From NCBI GenBank assembly GCA_024167805.1, contig CP099988.1, positions 2,054,001 to 2,118,000 of the forward strand: a DNA stretch of 64,000 nt. The letters run 5' to 3'. A program made the translations under genes and the position numbers. The notes beneath the pieces are model-generated. The model searched no databases. It saw only the letters and a list, made by a program, of their open reading frames with translations, and was not told the DNA's origin. Each line of letters starts with the position of its first letter. Position 1 is the first letter of the stretch. Positions 10,401 to 20,167 of this stretch are shown one piece after another. The stretch comes from Methanobacterium sp. ERen5. Lineage in GTDB: Archaea; Methanobacteriota; Methanobacteria; Methanobacteriales; Methanobacteriaceae.

Positions 10401-11642
10401 ATTAATAGAAAATCGATATCTATTTTGTTACTGCTTTTGACAATTGCCATTCCATTAAATGTGGATGCAATTTCAGCTGCAGCAACAAGTCAAATCAATA
10501 CAGATCAGAAAACAAGTCAATCTGTTACAAACAACTACATCCAAAACACCACAACCAAAACCAGTAACACAGCGAACACAAACAAAAGTCAGGTTTCAAC
10601 AACAAAAAACACTACTACAAAAAATTACGCAGCAGCAGGCACGGTGAAAACTGTTTCATCTACTAAAACAACTTCACTGAGTTTTAAAAACATAGTGGCT
10701 GCTTCTAACAGTGTTAAAAATTTCATCAACACCAACAAACGATTGCCAGGCTACGTAACAATTTCTGGTGTGAAAATTACCATGCCGCAGATGCTTTACT
10801 ACCTTTCACAAGCAATAGTAAAGATTAAAAGTGGTTCTAAAACTAGTTCTACACTAATTACTGTTAAAGCTCCCACTGCAAACTACACAGAAACAGTGAA
10901 AGCAGGAAATTTAAACAAAAATCAATATTTATCTGAGGCATCTTCTGTCTACAATTATATATTGAAAAATAAAATGGCTCCTTCCACAATAAGTAGTTCA
11001 CTTGGAAAGATCCGTTATGAATCTGCTATTTTCTCGTTTTCTAAGGTTGTCAGTTTCTACGGAACCAACAACAGATTACCAAACTTCGTTGCTGTTGTGC
11101 CATTGGTAAAATCTACAGTAAAACCTAGCCCCGGCACCAGTACGAATGGTTCGTCAAGTGGTTACGTGGAAAATGTAGTTCCAACAAGTCTGAAAAGCTA
11201 TTTGCTACCTACAGCTAATTGCCAGTCAGATAATTCCAAGATAAAAACTTTGGCAGCATCCATAACCAAGGGACTCAATACCCCTATTCAGAGGGCTACT
11301 GCTATATACAATTGGGTAAGGGATCATGTGTCTTACTCATTCTACTATGACACTCAGAAGGGTGCTCTTGGTACATTAAATGCAAGAACTGCAAACTGTG
11401 TTGACACAGCACATCTTGTTGTTGCACTCGAAAGAGCTGCAGGGTTTGCTGCTCAATATGAACATGTAACTGCTCAGTTCTCAAGTGGAACTTGGTATGG
11501 ACATGTAATTGCATTGGTATATGTGAATGGTGCATGGAATAAAGCAGATGGAACAAGTTACAGGAACTCCTTTGGAGTTGTAAATAACTGGAACACCAAC
11601 ACAGCTAAAGTACATGGTAAATACAGGGAACTTCCATTTTAA
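10401..11642 (+). CDS. secreted transglutaminase-like (C71-type) wall enzyme with pseudomurein-binding repeats
   Basis: This 413-aa secreted protein has a signal peptide, a Thr/Asn/Lys-rich linker, two pseudomurein-binding-type repeats (VKNFINTNKRLPGYVTISG and a more diverged NRLPNFVAV unit) and a C-terminal transglutaminase-like domain. The Cys-His-Asp triad is visible in TANCVDT, TWYGHV and KADGTS. The architecture resembles pseudomurein endoisopeptidases (MEROPS C71), so it may cut peptide cross-links during wall growth. The start is unusual: GGAGGCGGT (10389-10397) points to ATT 10401, giving the charged INRKS n-region. An in-frame ATG at 10383 lies upstream of the ribosome binding site. 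The paralogue at 20566-21600 has the same leader. Confidence 0.85.
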   Translation: MNRKSISILLLLLTIAIPLNVDAISAAATSQINTDQKTSQSVTNNYIQNTTTKTSNTANTNKSQVSTTKNTTTKNYAAAGTVKTVSSTKTTSLSFKNIVAASNSVKNFINTNKRLPGYVTISGVKITMPQMLYYLSQAIVKIKSGSKTSSTLITVKAPTANYTETVKAGNLNKNQYLSEASSVYNYILKNKMAPSTISSSLGKIRYESAIFSFSKVVSFYGTNNRLPNFVAVVPLVKSTVKPSPGTSTNGSSSGYVENVVPTSLKSYLLPTANCQSDNSKIKTLAASITKGLNTPIQRATAIYNWVRDHVSYSFYYDTQKGALGTLNARTANCVDTAHLVVALERAAGFAAQYEHVTAQFSSGTWYGHVIALVYVNGAWNKADGTSYRNSFGVVNNWNTNTAKVHGKYRELPF

Positions 11643-12265
11643 TTGAATGGATTCCAACTTTAACTTTTTTATTTTTAAAATGATTGTTATTCTAGAAACT
11701 GTAATTTTGATGACGAAATTTGAATGAATAATAATGTGCATATTATTATTACTTTTTTAATGGCATAAGATCAATCGTAGTATTCTGTCGAAATCAAACT
11801 TTATTATTGAAGATCTAACAATTGCCTTGTGAACATTATTAAGTTATTTAGTTACTAATTTATGATGTTAAGAAGTTATGATTTAATAACTTATGACCTT
11901 AATAAGTTATGCTGTTTTTAAGTTATGATCTTAAGATCTAAATAATAACATTTCGTAGAATCAACAGATACGATAAATTGGAGATTTCTAAATATTTCCA
12001 AAATTGCTAAGTCTAAAACCTAAAATTTCTTTGTTTAAATAGGACTGATAACTTAGAAAAGTAATGTTCCACTTGTATTAATGGGAAAATATTAATGGGT
12101 TCTTCAGTTTAATTGATGGTGTGATTGTTAAATACTGTTATGATGGGACAGATGTAGATGGATGAGTTCAATTATGTGCGAATCTTAAAATTTGAATCTT
12201 AAAAAAAATTTGAAGTATTTAATTGAGCGAAAATTTTTTAATAGTTTCACCCGTTTTAATAGGAT
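11643..12265. other. intergenic region with AAGTTAT repeat cluster
   Basis: No gene is visible in 623 bases between convergent genes. Five copies of AAGTTAT lie within 86 bases: 11841-11847, 11873-11879, 11886-11892 (inverted), 11904-11910 and 11920-11926. Most are followed by GA or T. The spacing is irregular. The remainder is AT-rich, with T-runs near 11660 and 12235 that may terminate the two flanking transcripts. Confidence 0.45.
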
Positions 12266-13774
12266 CTAATGAGATGAGTTAATCGAACTTATTTGGATGT
12301 TGTTGGTTCTGTTGGATTCCTTGATTGTTATTTGTGGATCAATGTACGATACAACTTTGTAGCCACTACCATAGGATTTTTTCAACGTAAACTGAATGCT
12401 GTGGGATACACTCTTACCTGAACTTAAACCATCAAAATATTTACGGCCTACATATGAACCTAATCCTGTTTGTCCATTCTTTTTAATGTAATAATTAACA
12501 TAAAAACTGTCTGTTTTAGTGTTTCCCCTGTTTTTAACTGTGTTTGAAACTAGCAATTTCTTGTTTTGGATGGTTGCATTCAACCTGGAACTCAAGAGGT
12601 CTTTGAATGGATGTGTGATCTGTGTTTTATTGCTACTTTTTTTGTAATTGTTGTTTTCATTGGATTCAGCATTGGTTTCGTCAGAATCTACGTAGGCAGC
12701 TATGTTGTAGTTACCCGGTGATATTTTTGAGGGTAGTGTCACGGTTTTTTTCACGTACCTAATCGAGTTTCCAGCAAGACTGGAGATGAATGACTTACCC
12801 AGGTAAATGAGTTTGTTGGTTGGGTCGTGTTTCAAATAGAAACTCACATAAAAGCCACTTGCGGTTGCTTTTGCAGTGTTTTTTATCACAGCTGTGGTGC
12901 TGATGGTGTGGCCTATTAATCCAATTTTAGGATTGATCACGGTGGTAACAGTTAAATCTGGTTGGAATGGATTTTTGGATCGATCACTGTTGTACCAGGC
13001 TTCTGCAGCAGCTTCATTGTATTTTGTAGTTTCACTGGCTTTGGGAAAGGTTCCTAACCAATTTCCAATGAATGATGAGTAACCATGGGTGTTTCTCCAA
13101 ATAGTGGTGTTTTTATAAACTGTACTTTTGGTTATTGGATCATAGTTTAATTTATTGGCTTCTTTAAAGTTTTTAGCCCCGTTTATAAGGTCTTTAACAA
13201 AATCTGCCCCTATCCAGGATGTTGCATAATAATTTGCACCAGTTCCGGTGAACATCCTTGCAAAGTTGTAAACAGTTACTGTGGGGTTTGCAACTTCTTT
13301 GTTATCAACCCAGCCTGTTGAAAAACAGGATTGAAGTATCAAAACAGGTATGTTGGCTTTAATTGGAGCACTGAACAACTTGCCATTCCAACCTTCCCTC
13401 ATTTTATTTCCAATTCCCCAGATAAAATCGTTTGAACCCACTAGGGCAAATGGCGCACTGGCACTTCCACCATTTGAATTGTAGTTCCCTGATTTGTAAC
13501 CACCATGACCTGCATATATGATGGCATCTGCACCATACATTCCCTTTAGAATATTTTTGGCGGTAGCATTATTTCTGTAAACTTCATAAACTTGATATCC
13601 TTTGGATTTAAGAAGACTCGCAACGCTCTTAGTCTCAGAGTAAGCATCTGGAATATCACTGTTGGAATCTCCGATGATGAGTATGTGGGCCGATGAAAAG
13701 GGCAGAAAACAAAGGACAAATGAAAATGATAACATTGTGATGAGGGCAATTTTAAGCCAGTTTTTAGAATTCAA
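12266..13774 (-). CDS. secreted caspase-like (clan CD) peptidase with two CARDB domains
   Basis: A 502-aa secreted protein. After a signal peptide (cut near residue 29), residues 30-210 form a caspase/gingipain-like domain. The strand HILIIGDSN is followed by a predicted helix and by the His/Cys dyad, His90 in YAGHGG and Cys150 in LQSCFSTGW. Two CARDB repeats follow at about 270-390 and 400-500, probably for surface attachment. Clan CD peptidases cut after specific residues and include maturation and death proteases; the substrate here is unknown. The start is TTG at 13772-13774, with only a weak GGATGT upstream. It lies in the same surface-gene block as the CARDB metallopeptidase. Confidence 0.82.
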   Translation of the reverse strand: MNSKNWLKIALITMLSFSFVLCFLPFSSAHILIIGDSNSDIPDAYSETKSVASLLKSKGYQVYEVYRNNATAKNILKGMYGADAIIYAGHGGYKSGNYNSNGGSASAPFALVGSNDFIWGIGNKMREGWNGKLFSAPIKANIPVLILQSCFSTGWVDNKEVANPTVTVYNFARMFTGTGANYYATSWIGADFVKDLINGAKNFKEANKLNYDPITKSTVYKNTTIWRNTHGYSSFIGNWLGTFPKASETTKYNEAAAEAWYNSDRSKNPFQPDLTVTTVINPKIGLIGHTISTTAVIKNTAKATASGFYVSFYLKHDPTNKLIYLGKSFISSLAGNSIRYVKKTVTLPSKISPGNYNIAAYVDSDETNAESNENNNYKKSSNKTQITHPFKDLLSSRLNATIQNKKLLVSNTVKNRGNTKTDSFYVNYYIKKNGQTGLGSYVGRKYFDGLSSGKSVSHSIQFTLKKSYGSGYKVVSYIDPQITIKESNRTNNIQISSINSSH

Positions 13775-14029
13775 AATATTACATCCGTTGGTTTTATGAT
13801 ATTTCTAGTATTAGTACTGTATTCAAACTGTTTTCACATTTATTTAAAGATCAAAATAGGAATGGTGATTCTAGTCACCCGAAATATGGTGTAAATAAAA
13901 CCTAAATTTTGTACCCACTCAAATTACATTTTTATTGCGAACCATCCATTTTTTACCAGATTCAAAATCTCTTGAACTTGTTCTATTTAAGGCTATTTTT
14001 ACTTTTAAAAAATGGAAGGTGGATGAATT
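13775..14029. other. intergenic region between two minus-strand surface genes
   Basis: No gene is seen. The region must carry the promoter of the 12266-13774 gene, and T-rich tracts on the minus strand could terminate the 14030-15349 transcript only if they lay to its left; none is striking. Confidence 0.25.
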
Positions 14030-15349
14030 TTATATCTTCAATCCATAGGCCGCTATAATCTCTTTGAAAGTTGCTATTGGAATCTGCATAGTTCCGAAGC
14101 TTACATAGTTTGGAAGTCTGTTATTTTTGGTGAGAAATGCTTGAACTCTGCCTATGCCTTCTTTCATTTGGTCTGTTGTGAGTGGACTCACTGTGAAACT
14201 GCTTGAATAACTGTTTAAAGTTTTTCCAGAGGATGAAACCACTGTTCCACTTGCTATAGAAAGGATGTATTTAACACCGATTGAAAGTAGGGGATGTGAT
14301 AGAGTGATAGTGCTTCCTGAGACAGATGTTGTGAGGGGTACAGATGTTCCTGTGCTGGTTTTTAAGTTGATGGTACTGTTGGCTAATTTTACTGATTCGG
14401 TGTATTTTACAGTTATCTTCTTGTTGGCTGCAACATTAACAGCACCATTTGACGGGCTTACAGATGAAACAGCAAAAATTTGTTGGACTTTATTCACATG
14501 AGCGGACCATAAAACCATTTTAGCAAGTAAACTTGTGTTGGTTGGTTGTAACTCTGGATGAGGTCCGCTTAAAACAGTCCTCCCACTACCATAATAATCT
14601 CCAACTATGGCTTTTAATCCCTTGTGGCCTGTTTTGTTGTCTACGTAGTATGCAAATGTGACTGTGTTACCTCCACGGGTATACATTGCAGGGCCGTTGT
14701 AATGTGCAAGTGTTAGGGTTTTGCTTGCTCCCAGTAATGATGGCAAAGATGTGCTTGTTTTCACAAGAAGGTTTCCTTCATGACTAATATGGTGGGAGTA
14801 CACATGGGGTGCCAGTCCCCAACCATAATAAAGGCCCTTAACATACTTAGATCCTGAATAGGCACCTGCACAGATACCAACATATCCGTGGCTGCTTGAA
14901 ACAAATTTTTTTATGGCATTGCCGTTCACATTTTTAATGTAGTTCAAACCGCTTGTACCTCCGGGCATTACAAGCACATTGTAACCTGCCAAGGTTTTTG
15001 AATTAATGGTACGTGTTGTACCACAACTGAACTTGTAACCCGGTACAAGATTCTTGCTGTTAGAGTAGTGCAATCCATTTATAACCCCTGAAACACAGCT
15101 ATTTATGGATCCTCTTCCACTGTATATCAAAACCTTAATTGTCTTGACTTTAGTTGTTGAAACAGTTGCTTTAGCTGCTGAAGTAGTTGTTTTACTGGTT
15201 GATACTGTTTGGGGAATATTTTTGGTTGAAAGAGTGTTAATGCTTGTACTGTTAGAATTCAAATTTACATTTGCTGCTGAAGCACTTAAAACACTTAAAC
15301 TTACTGTCAATCCAAATATTAACAGTAAAATAACTAAATATTTTTTAAT
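14030..15349 (-). CDS. secreted BPL_N-type glutaminase-fold protein with Ig-like and wall-binding domains
   Basis: With an ATT start at 15349 this is a 439-aa secreted protein whose signal peptide begins MKKYLVILLLIFGLTVSLSV. Residues ~65-285 form a class I amidotransferase-like domain of the biotin-ligase N-terminal (BPL_N) type: VLVMPGG, nucleophile Cys160 in GICAGAYSG, and His264 in SGPHPEL. A Big_5-like Ig domain (VSPSNGAVNVAANKKITVKY) and one pseudomurein-binding-type repeat (RVQAFLTKNNRLPNYVSFG) follow. It probably acts on the wall, but the reaction is unknown. GGAGGG lies 8 nt before the ATT; no ATG, GTG or TTG fits between them. The closest standard start would delete half the signal peptide. 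A paralogue is at 42284. Confidence 0.85.
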   Translation of the reverse strand: MKKYLVILLLIFGLTVSLSVLSASAANVNLNSNSTSINTLSTKNIPQTVSTSKTTTSAAKATVSTTKVKTIKVLIYSGRGSINSCVSGVINGLHYSNSKNLVPGYKFSCGTTRTINSKTLAGYNVLVMPGGTSGLNYIKNVNGNAIKKFVSSSHGYVGICAGAYSGSKYVKGLYYGWGLAPHVYSHHISHEGNLLVKTSTSLPSLLGASKTLTLAHYNGPAMYTRGGNTVTFAYYVDNKTGHKGLKAIVGDYYGSGRTVLSGPHPELQPTNTSLLAKMVLWSAHVNKVQQIFAVSSVSPSNGAVNVAANKKITVKYTESVKLANSTINLKTSTGTSVPLTTSVSGSTITLSHPLLSIGVKYILSIASGTVVSSSGKTLNSYSSSFTVSPLTTDQMKEGIGRVQAFLTKNNRLPNYVSFGTMQIPIATFKEIIAAYGLKI

Positions 15350-15660
15350 AAATAACTCCCTCCACTTGATGCAATGAAACGCTTAAACTCAAATTCGGTC
15401 CAGTGTATATCGACCGATAATAGTTTTAATAATTTTAATTCTTAAGTTGAAAATCTTAAAAAAATACTGATATTAGTTTATCTTTTTCTGTTTTTTTAAA
15501 GGTTTTGATTACAAAAAACGAAAAAAACCAGTAGTTATGTTACAATGTTTAATATTTGTAACATTAACCAAAAAATTACTTTAAACTTACAAATTAAATA
15601 TTAATATTACTCAGGGGATGTTTATGAGATTTATAGTTAAGTATCTATGGGGATGTTCAA
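15350..15660. other. intergenic region between divergent genes
   Basis: No gene is visible in 311 bases. It holds the GGAGGG ribosome binding site of the minus-strand gene (about 15358-15363) and divergent promoters. The AT-rich block at 15580-15610 is the most TATA-like for the right-hand gene. Confidence 0.3.
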
Positions 15661-16074
15661 GTGACAATGTTGGGAATGACAAAAAAGCAATTTTTAAAAC
15701 GGAGTAAAGAATGTTTAGATGCCCAAGGTATTCATGTGCTTAACATAAGTGAGCTCATTGATTTGGAACTATCAGGTAAAATCAATGAAAGAGATTCCTA
15801 TGAAAGAATAAGAGCAATTATGAAGGATATTGACTCAATATTTACATGTTACGAAAGATTAAACCCTCCTTCTGACTGTTATGATACCAAATCAAAAATT
15901 CTAACCTCGATCATTCTTCTACAAGAAACAGCAGCAGCATTTTATGAATACATCTTAAAAATTATAAAATATAAAACCAAAGACAGTTCCAAACTTGAAA
16001 AAGTATATCTACTTTTAAATAAATTTAGAGAGGCTTTTAAACCATTAAATAACTCATTTAACACCCTTTTATAA
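15661..16074 (+). CDS. hypothetical alpha-helical protein
   Basis: A 137-aa predicted soluble, helical protein without signal peptide or recognised domain. It has a heptad-like Leu/Ile pattern and a central TCYERLNPPSDCYDTKSKIL block that resembles small helical-bundle proteins of methanogens. The start is uncertain: GTG 15661, ATG 15667 and ATG 15676 are all in frame, and GGGGATG near 15649 is the only ribosome-binding-like sequence. I do not recognise the family and assign no function. Confidence 0.6.
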   Translation: MTMLGMTKKQFLKRSKECLDAQGIHVLNISELIDLELSGKINERDSYERIRAIMKDIDSIFTCYERLNPPSDCYDTKSKILTSIILLQETAAAFYEYILKIIKYKTKDSSKLEKVYLLLNKFREAFKPLNNSFNTLL

Positions 16075-16267
16075 GACTGAAGCAAGGCTCATGTCACTTG
16101 GTCAGATTCTGTAGCAAGTGCAAGATTTGCTTGAACAAAAACCCTAATAATTTATATGAATTAAATAATAACTATTAATAAATAAATTCATAACTCGAGG
16201 TTGTTATGGATTTATAAGTTTTCAAAGAAACGGAAAAAATTAATAGCAATTGTTAGGGGTTAAAAAG

Positions 16268-17296
16268 ATGCATAATAAATTGGGTATGGTTATTATAACT
16301 ATAATTTTAGCTTTTGTCATGTGTGGAGCTGCCTCTGCAGCCACATTAAAGACCAATCATGCAGTATCTACTAAAACAAATACAGTAAATAGTTTGGCTT
16401 ATGATCAAGATCATGCTGCCATAGATGGATCAAGAATTGTTTGGCAGCAAACTGATTCATCGGGTCATTCATCAATTTACTACAAAAATGTTGCAACAGG
16501 TTATACTGGAAAGGTTTTTAACTCGAATCAGAACCAGTTTTCACCTGCAATTTCAGGAACCTGTGTAGTATGGTCTCAAAATAAAACAAAGGGAATTTTT
16601 GCAGTTTACTATAAGAATATGACCACAGGATACTGTACAGGAGTAATGAGTTCCACATTTAGTCAGTATGCTCCATCAATATCTGGTAAAAACGTGGTGT
16701 GGGTTCAAAATGACACTTCCGGAAATTTTTCTGTGTACTACAAAAATTTTTCAACAGGTAAATATGGAAAGGTTTCAAAGAATTCACAAGTAGTATCCGA
16801 ACCTTCCATCAGTGGCTCAAGAGTTGTTTGGAGCCAAATAAATGCATCATCAAAACACGCAGTTGTTTATGAAAAGAATTTTTCAACTGGCTTCTATGGA
16901 CAATTATCCTCATCTACCCAGGACCAATTAAATCCAGTTATAAGTGGTTCAAAGGTTGTTTGGATGCAAATATCTGGCAAATTAGGTGTACTTTACATGA
17001 AAAACCTTTCATCCGGCAAGATCACCAAGGTTAACCCTTCATCAAACATTCAATACAACCCTGCAGTGAGTGATCAGAGAATTATATGGACACAAATTCA
17101 GGGACAAAGTTCAGTGATATACCTTAAAAATTTAGCAACAGGATATTTGGCACCTGTAGTTCCAGTTACCCAGAACCCAGTGGATAATGCAGCAATTTCA
17201 GGGGTTAGAATTGTCTGGACACAGTACACATCAGATGGCCACACAGTAATATACATGAAAAATCTCTCAACAGGTTACAAGGGTAGGGTTGCTTAA
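16268..17296 (+). CDS. secreted beta-propeller repeat protein
   Basis: A 342-aa secreted protein whose signal peptide ends near CGAASAATL. The mature part consists of about seven repeats of roughly 45 residues with the pattern PAISGxxVVWxQ, ... S-x-x-YYKN, (L/F/M)STGxxG. This is the pattern of TolB-like beta-propeller blades, so it is probably a propeller that binds a surface ligand. No enzyme motif is visible. ATG 16268 follows AGGGGTTAAAAAG; an in-frame upstream TTG at 16250 is less likely. It is one of several secreted proteins in this block. Confidence 0.82.
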   Translation: MHNKLGMVIITIILAFVMCGAASAATLKTNHAVSTKTNTVNSLAYDQDHAAIDGSRIVWQQTDSSGHSSIYYKNVATGYTGKVFNSNQNQFSPAISGTCVVWSQNKTKGIFAVYYKNMTTGYCTGVMSSTFSQYAPSISGKNVVWVQNDTSGNFSVYYKNFSTGKYGKVSKNSQVVSEPSISGSRVVWSQINASSKHAVVYEKNFSTGFYGQLSSSTQDQLNPVISGSKVVWMQISGKLGVLYMKNLSSGKITKVNPSSNIQYNPAVSDQRIIWTQIQGQSSVIYLKNLATGYLAPVVPVTQNPVDNAAISGVRIVWTQYTSDGHTVIYMKNLSTGYKGRVA

Positions 17297-17371
17297 AACA
17301 TACTGGATCAAACCCTATTTTTTTAATCCGTTCCATCTTACTTTTTTTTAACCAATTAATTTAATGGGAAT

Positions 17372-17522
17372 CTATTTAAAATGAATCATACTATCTAACT
17401 TAAATGTGACCATTCCAAACCCTACCACTGCAGCAACTACCATGACAATGCCAATAGTGGCCAACAAACTCCTAGACTTGTTATTAAAGATGTTTTTTTA
17501 AGATTAGATTCCTAAATTTCAT
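17372..17522 (-). pseudogene. possible small membrane protein, frame disrupted
   Basis: On the minus strand the frame ending at 17372 encodes about 36 residues with one good transmembrane segment (LLATIGIVMVVAAVVGFGM) and the ending DSMIHFK. It has no standard start in frame. ATG at 17522 starts MKFRNLIL and would join it if the A-run in between were one base shorter. Alternatively TTG behind AGGAG would give about 30 residues. The support is weak: one hydrophobic helix in AT-rich DNA. The flanking 17297-17371 and 17523-17760 show no gene. Confidence 0.25.
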
Positions 17523-17760
17523 AATTTTTGTTTAATAACTGTATTTATGTAATTAAACCAATATCTACGCCTGAATTCTTCCGAGTCACACTCAAACCAT
17601 TCTTAAATTTGGTTTGTTTAGATACTGGAACAATAAAATGTTAGGGGAATAATTTGTTGAGAAAAAAGAGAATATGGATATAAATGAGTTAGGGACAAAA
17701 AAATCTTTTAATAAAACGAATCAAACAGAAGATTGAAAAGAAAAAAAGAGTTGGATGTGT

Positions 17761-20001
17761 CTACAGCTTAAAAGTTTTTATGTAGACAGTTGAAAGTCCA
17801 TTTCCAGTGTAATCCTTGATGCTGTTGGAGTGAACTATCAATTTGTAAGTTACTCCCTTTTTAAGTGCAGTTTTTGGAGCTATGTAAATGTGGTTACTGT
17901 CCCTGCTGGTTTTAAAGCTTATCAATTTGTATGGTTTTGATACTTGTTTGAGTTCGATCCATGTGCTGTTGTAATCCTTGATAGCTTTGTTTAAATACAG
18001 CTTCATCTGACCATAGTTTTGTGAGGTTATCTGTGGGGTGGTGTTTAATTTTAAAACCTTTAAAACAGGTTCTACAATTATGGTACTTTTTAAGGTTTGA
18101 TTGTCGGTTGTGGATGTTAAGGTGGCTTTTCCCAATTTTGTTGCACTGTAAATTGCAACTATCTCTCCATTTGCAGATTCTGTTTTTACGTAATTTCCTT
18201 CAAACTTGCCAAGGTTCGTTACAAAAAAGTTTATTGTACTATTTGGAATATAGCCAAGTTTTTTATTGAAGGATTTCCAAGTTTTACCATCATACAAATT
18301 GTTGAAACTGGTTTTAACAGTTAATTTAGAACCTTGAATTGTGCGCTGTGTTTTTGTAGTGATTGTCATGTAGATCCAGTTTGGATATTTCACCTTTCCT
18401 GAAACAAGTTTGGTGAATGTCGGGTGGTTTGAACCCCACCAATTTTGGCCTGCATTTACAGTTACCATGGAGTTTCCATTTTTAATTCCTACAGGACAAA
18501 TTATTCTGTTGAAGTGAACATCAATATCTGGAAGGATTGTAACTGGAACAGAACCCACAATAATGGGTTTGGACGCACTCAAAGTTTTAACAACGTTTGA
18601 AGTTGCTGAATTGTTGTTTTCAAGCAATACTCCATATGAATTTGGAATGTTGCTTGTGATAACATTTGAAACTACTGTGCAATCATCCGAATTTTTAAAC
18701 AATATTCCTGTGGGTGCATTTAAGAGATTATTCTGGTAGAATGTGTTACATTCAGAGTTCAATGAGTAGATGTTGTTTTGATCGCTATTTGAGATTGTGT
18801 TGTTGAATATGGAATTGTGGAATGAAAGTTCCAGTTGAATACCATTTATACAGCTTGAAATATTGTTGTAACCCAAAAGGTTTCTCAGGTCTTTGGTTCC
18901 AAAGCAATATAACAGACTTATTCCATTATCACCAATTTTTGATATGTTGTTGTTCATTACAGAATTGTTCAATGATGAAATCAATCTCACACCTGCAAAC
19001 AAGGTACCTACAACGTTATTTTTTATGAGGTTGTTGTCAGATTCCACCAATTGTATCCCACAACCTGATATTTCAGGTCCTGTAATTTTGTTTCCCACCA
19101 CGTGGTTAGAATTTGAATTTTGAAGTTCCAAACTGCTCATTGTGCCGAGGGTTTTCATGTAGTTGTATGAAATCACGTTGTTTTCTGAGTTAAGGGTGTG
19201 AATTAAGTTTAGTGCTGTAGGATTGTTGATTGTTGCTTTTAAATTGTTGTGATCTATGCTTGAGTTGGAACAGTTGTCCACTACTATGTATTCTGATCCG
19301 CGGCTATTTGTGAGGTTGTTGTTGTAGATCTGGATGTACCATGATCTGCTTATGAAAATTGGTTCAAGTAGCTGAATGAAACTGTTCCCATTAATTGTAA
19401 TATTTTTTGAGTTTGCAATGTCTATTCCGTCCATTCCCTCCTTGAAACTGTTGTATGATACTCTGCTGTTTTGGGAACTTTGGATTTTTATGGAAACTCC
19501 GGGTATGTCAATAAAGTTGTTTTCTGACAAGGTACATCCATTGGCAGAATTTAATAAAATAGCGTTACTTACTAGGGGGTCATCTGAAACAAAATTAAAC
19601 CCTTTGATAACTGTTCCACTTCCATTTTTGTAAATTGTAAATATTGGAAGGTCAGGGTTCTTCGCAGTTATGTTGGCATTGGTAAATGACACTAAACTAA
19701 CTTTTTTGTTGATATTAACATTTTCTAGGTAGTTTCCGGCTCCAACAATTATTGTGTCACCTTTTATGGTGTTTTCAGAATTTACGGCATCATCAATCGA
19801 TTTGAACCTTTCTTTGGTACGATTGTTGGTTGGCTCAAAATAATTTGAGCTGGACTTTTTAATCATTCCATTATGATGATCTGTTAAGTTGTGGGTGTTG
19901 GCAGCGCTTGAATTGCCAATGTTGAACATCATAACCACCATGAAAATAATTCCCAATAAAATCAGGTATTGACTCTTGAACCCCATGAGTCTTCTTTTCA
20001 T
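17761..20001 (-). CDS. secreted right-handed beta-helix (NosD-like) surface protein with Big_5-like C-terminal domain
   Basis: A 746-aa secreted protein. A signal peptide or anchor helix (YLILLGIIFMVVMMF) precedes an IDDAVNSENTIKGDTIIVGAG entry block typical of parallel beta-helix surface proteins. Many Asn-rich PbH1 repeats (patterns such as NxxSxNxI and NNxIS) run to about residue 490. An Ig-like stretch follows, and the C-terminal ~100 residues resemble Big_5 (LKKGVTYKLIVHSN). It is likely an adhesin or wall-associated structural protein. ATG 20001 follows GGGGGTTATAA. No catalytic motif is apparent. Confidence 0.82.
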   Translation of the reverse strand: MKRRLMGFKSQYLILLGIIFMVVMMFNIGNSSAANTHNLTDHHNGMIKKSSSNYFEPTNNRTKERFKSIDDAVNSENTIKGDTIIVGAGNYLENVNINKKVSLVSFTNANITAKNPDLPIFTIYKNGSGTVIKGFNFVSDDPLVSNAILLNSANGCTLSENNFIDIPGVSIKIQSSQNSRVSYNSFKEGMDGIDIANSKNITINGNSFIQLLEPIFISRSWYIQIYNNNLTNSRGSEYIVVDNCSNSSIDHNNLKATINNPTALNLIHTLNSENNVISYNYMKTLGTMSSLELQNSNSNHVVGNKITGPEISGCGIQLVESDNNLIKNNVVGTLFAGVRLISSLNNSVMNNNISKIGDNGISLLYCFGTKDLRNLLGYNNISSCINGIQLELSFHNSIFNNTISNSDQNNIYSLNSECNTFYQNNLLNAPTGILFKNSDDCTVVSNVITSNIPNSYGVLLENNNSATSNVVKTLSASKPIIVGSVPVTILPDIDVHFNRIICPVGIKNGNSMVTVNAGQNWWGSNHPTFTKLVSGKVKYPNWIYMTITTKTQRTIQGSKLTVKTSFNNLYDGKTWKSFNKKLGYIPNSTINFFVTNLGKFEGNYVKTESANGEIVAIYSATKLGKATLTSTTDNQTLKSTIIVEPVLKVLKLNTTPQITSQNYGQMKLYLNKAIKDYNSTWIELKQVSKPYKLISFKTSRDSNHIYIAPKTALKKGVTYKLIVHSNSIKDYTGNGLSTVYIKTFKL

Positions 20002-20167
20002 TTATAACCCCCAGTTTTTAAATGGATTTATCGTTGTAATCACATACATTAATACTAAAAGGATTTTTTTGTGAATGGGAGAGAGAATGGGCTATAATCA
20101 TTTAAAAACAAAGATTTAATTTGAAAAAAGAATTTATAAAAAAAATTAAAAACTTAGAAGATGGAAA

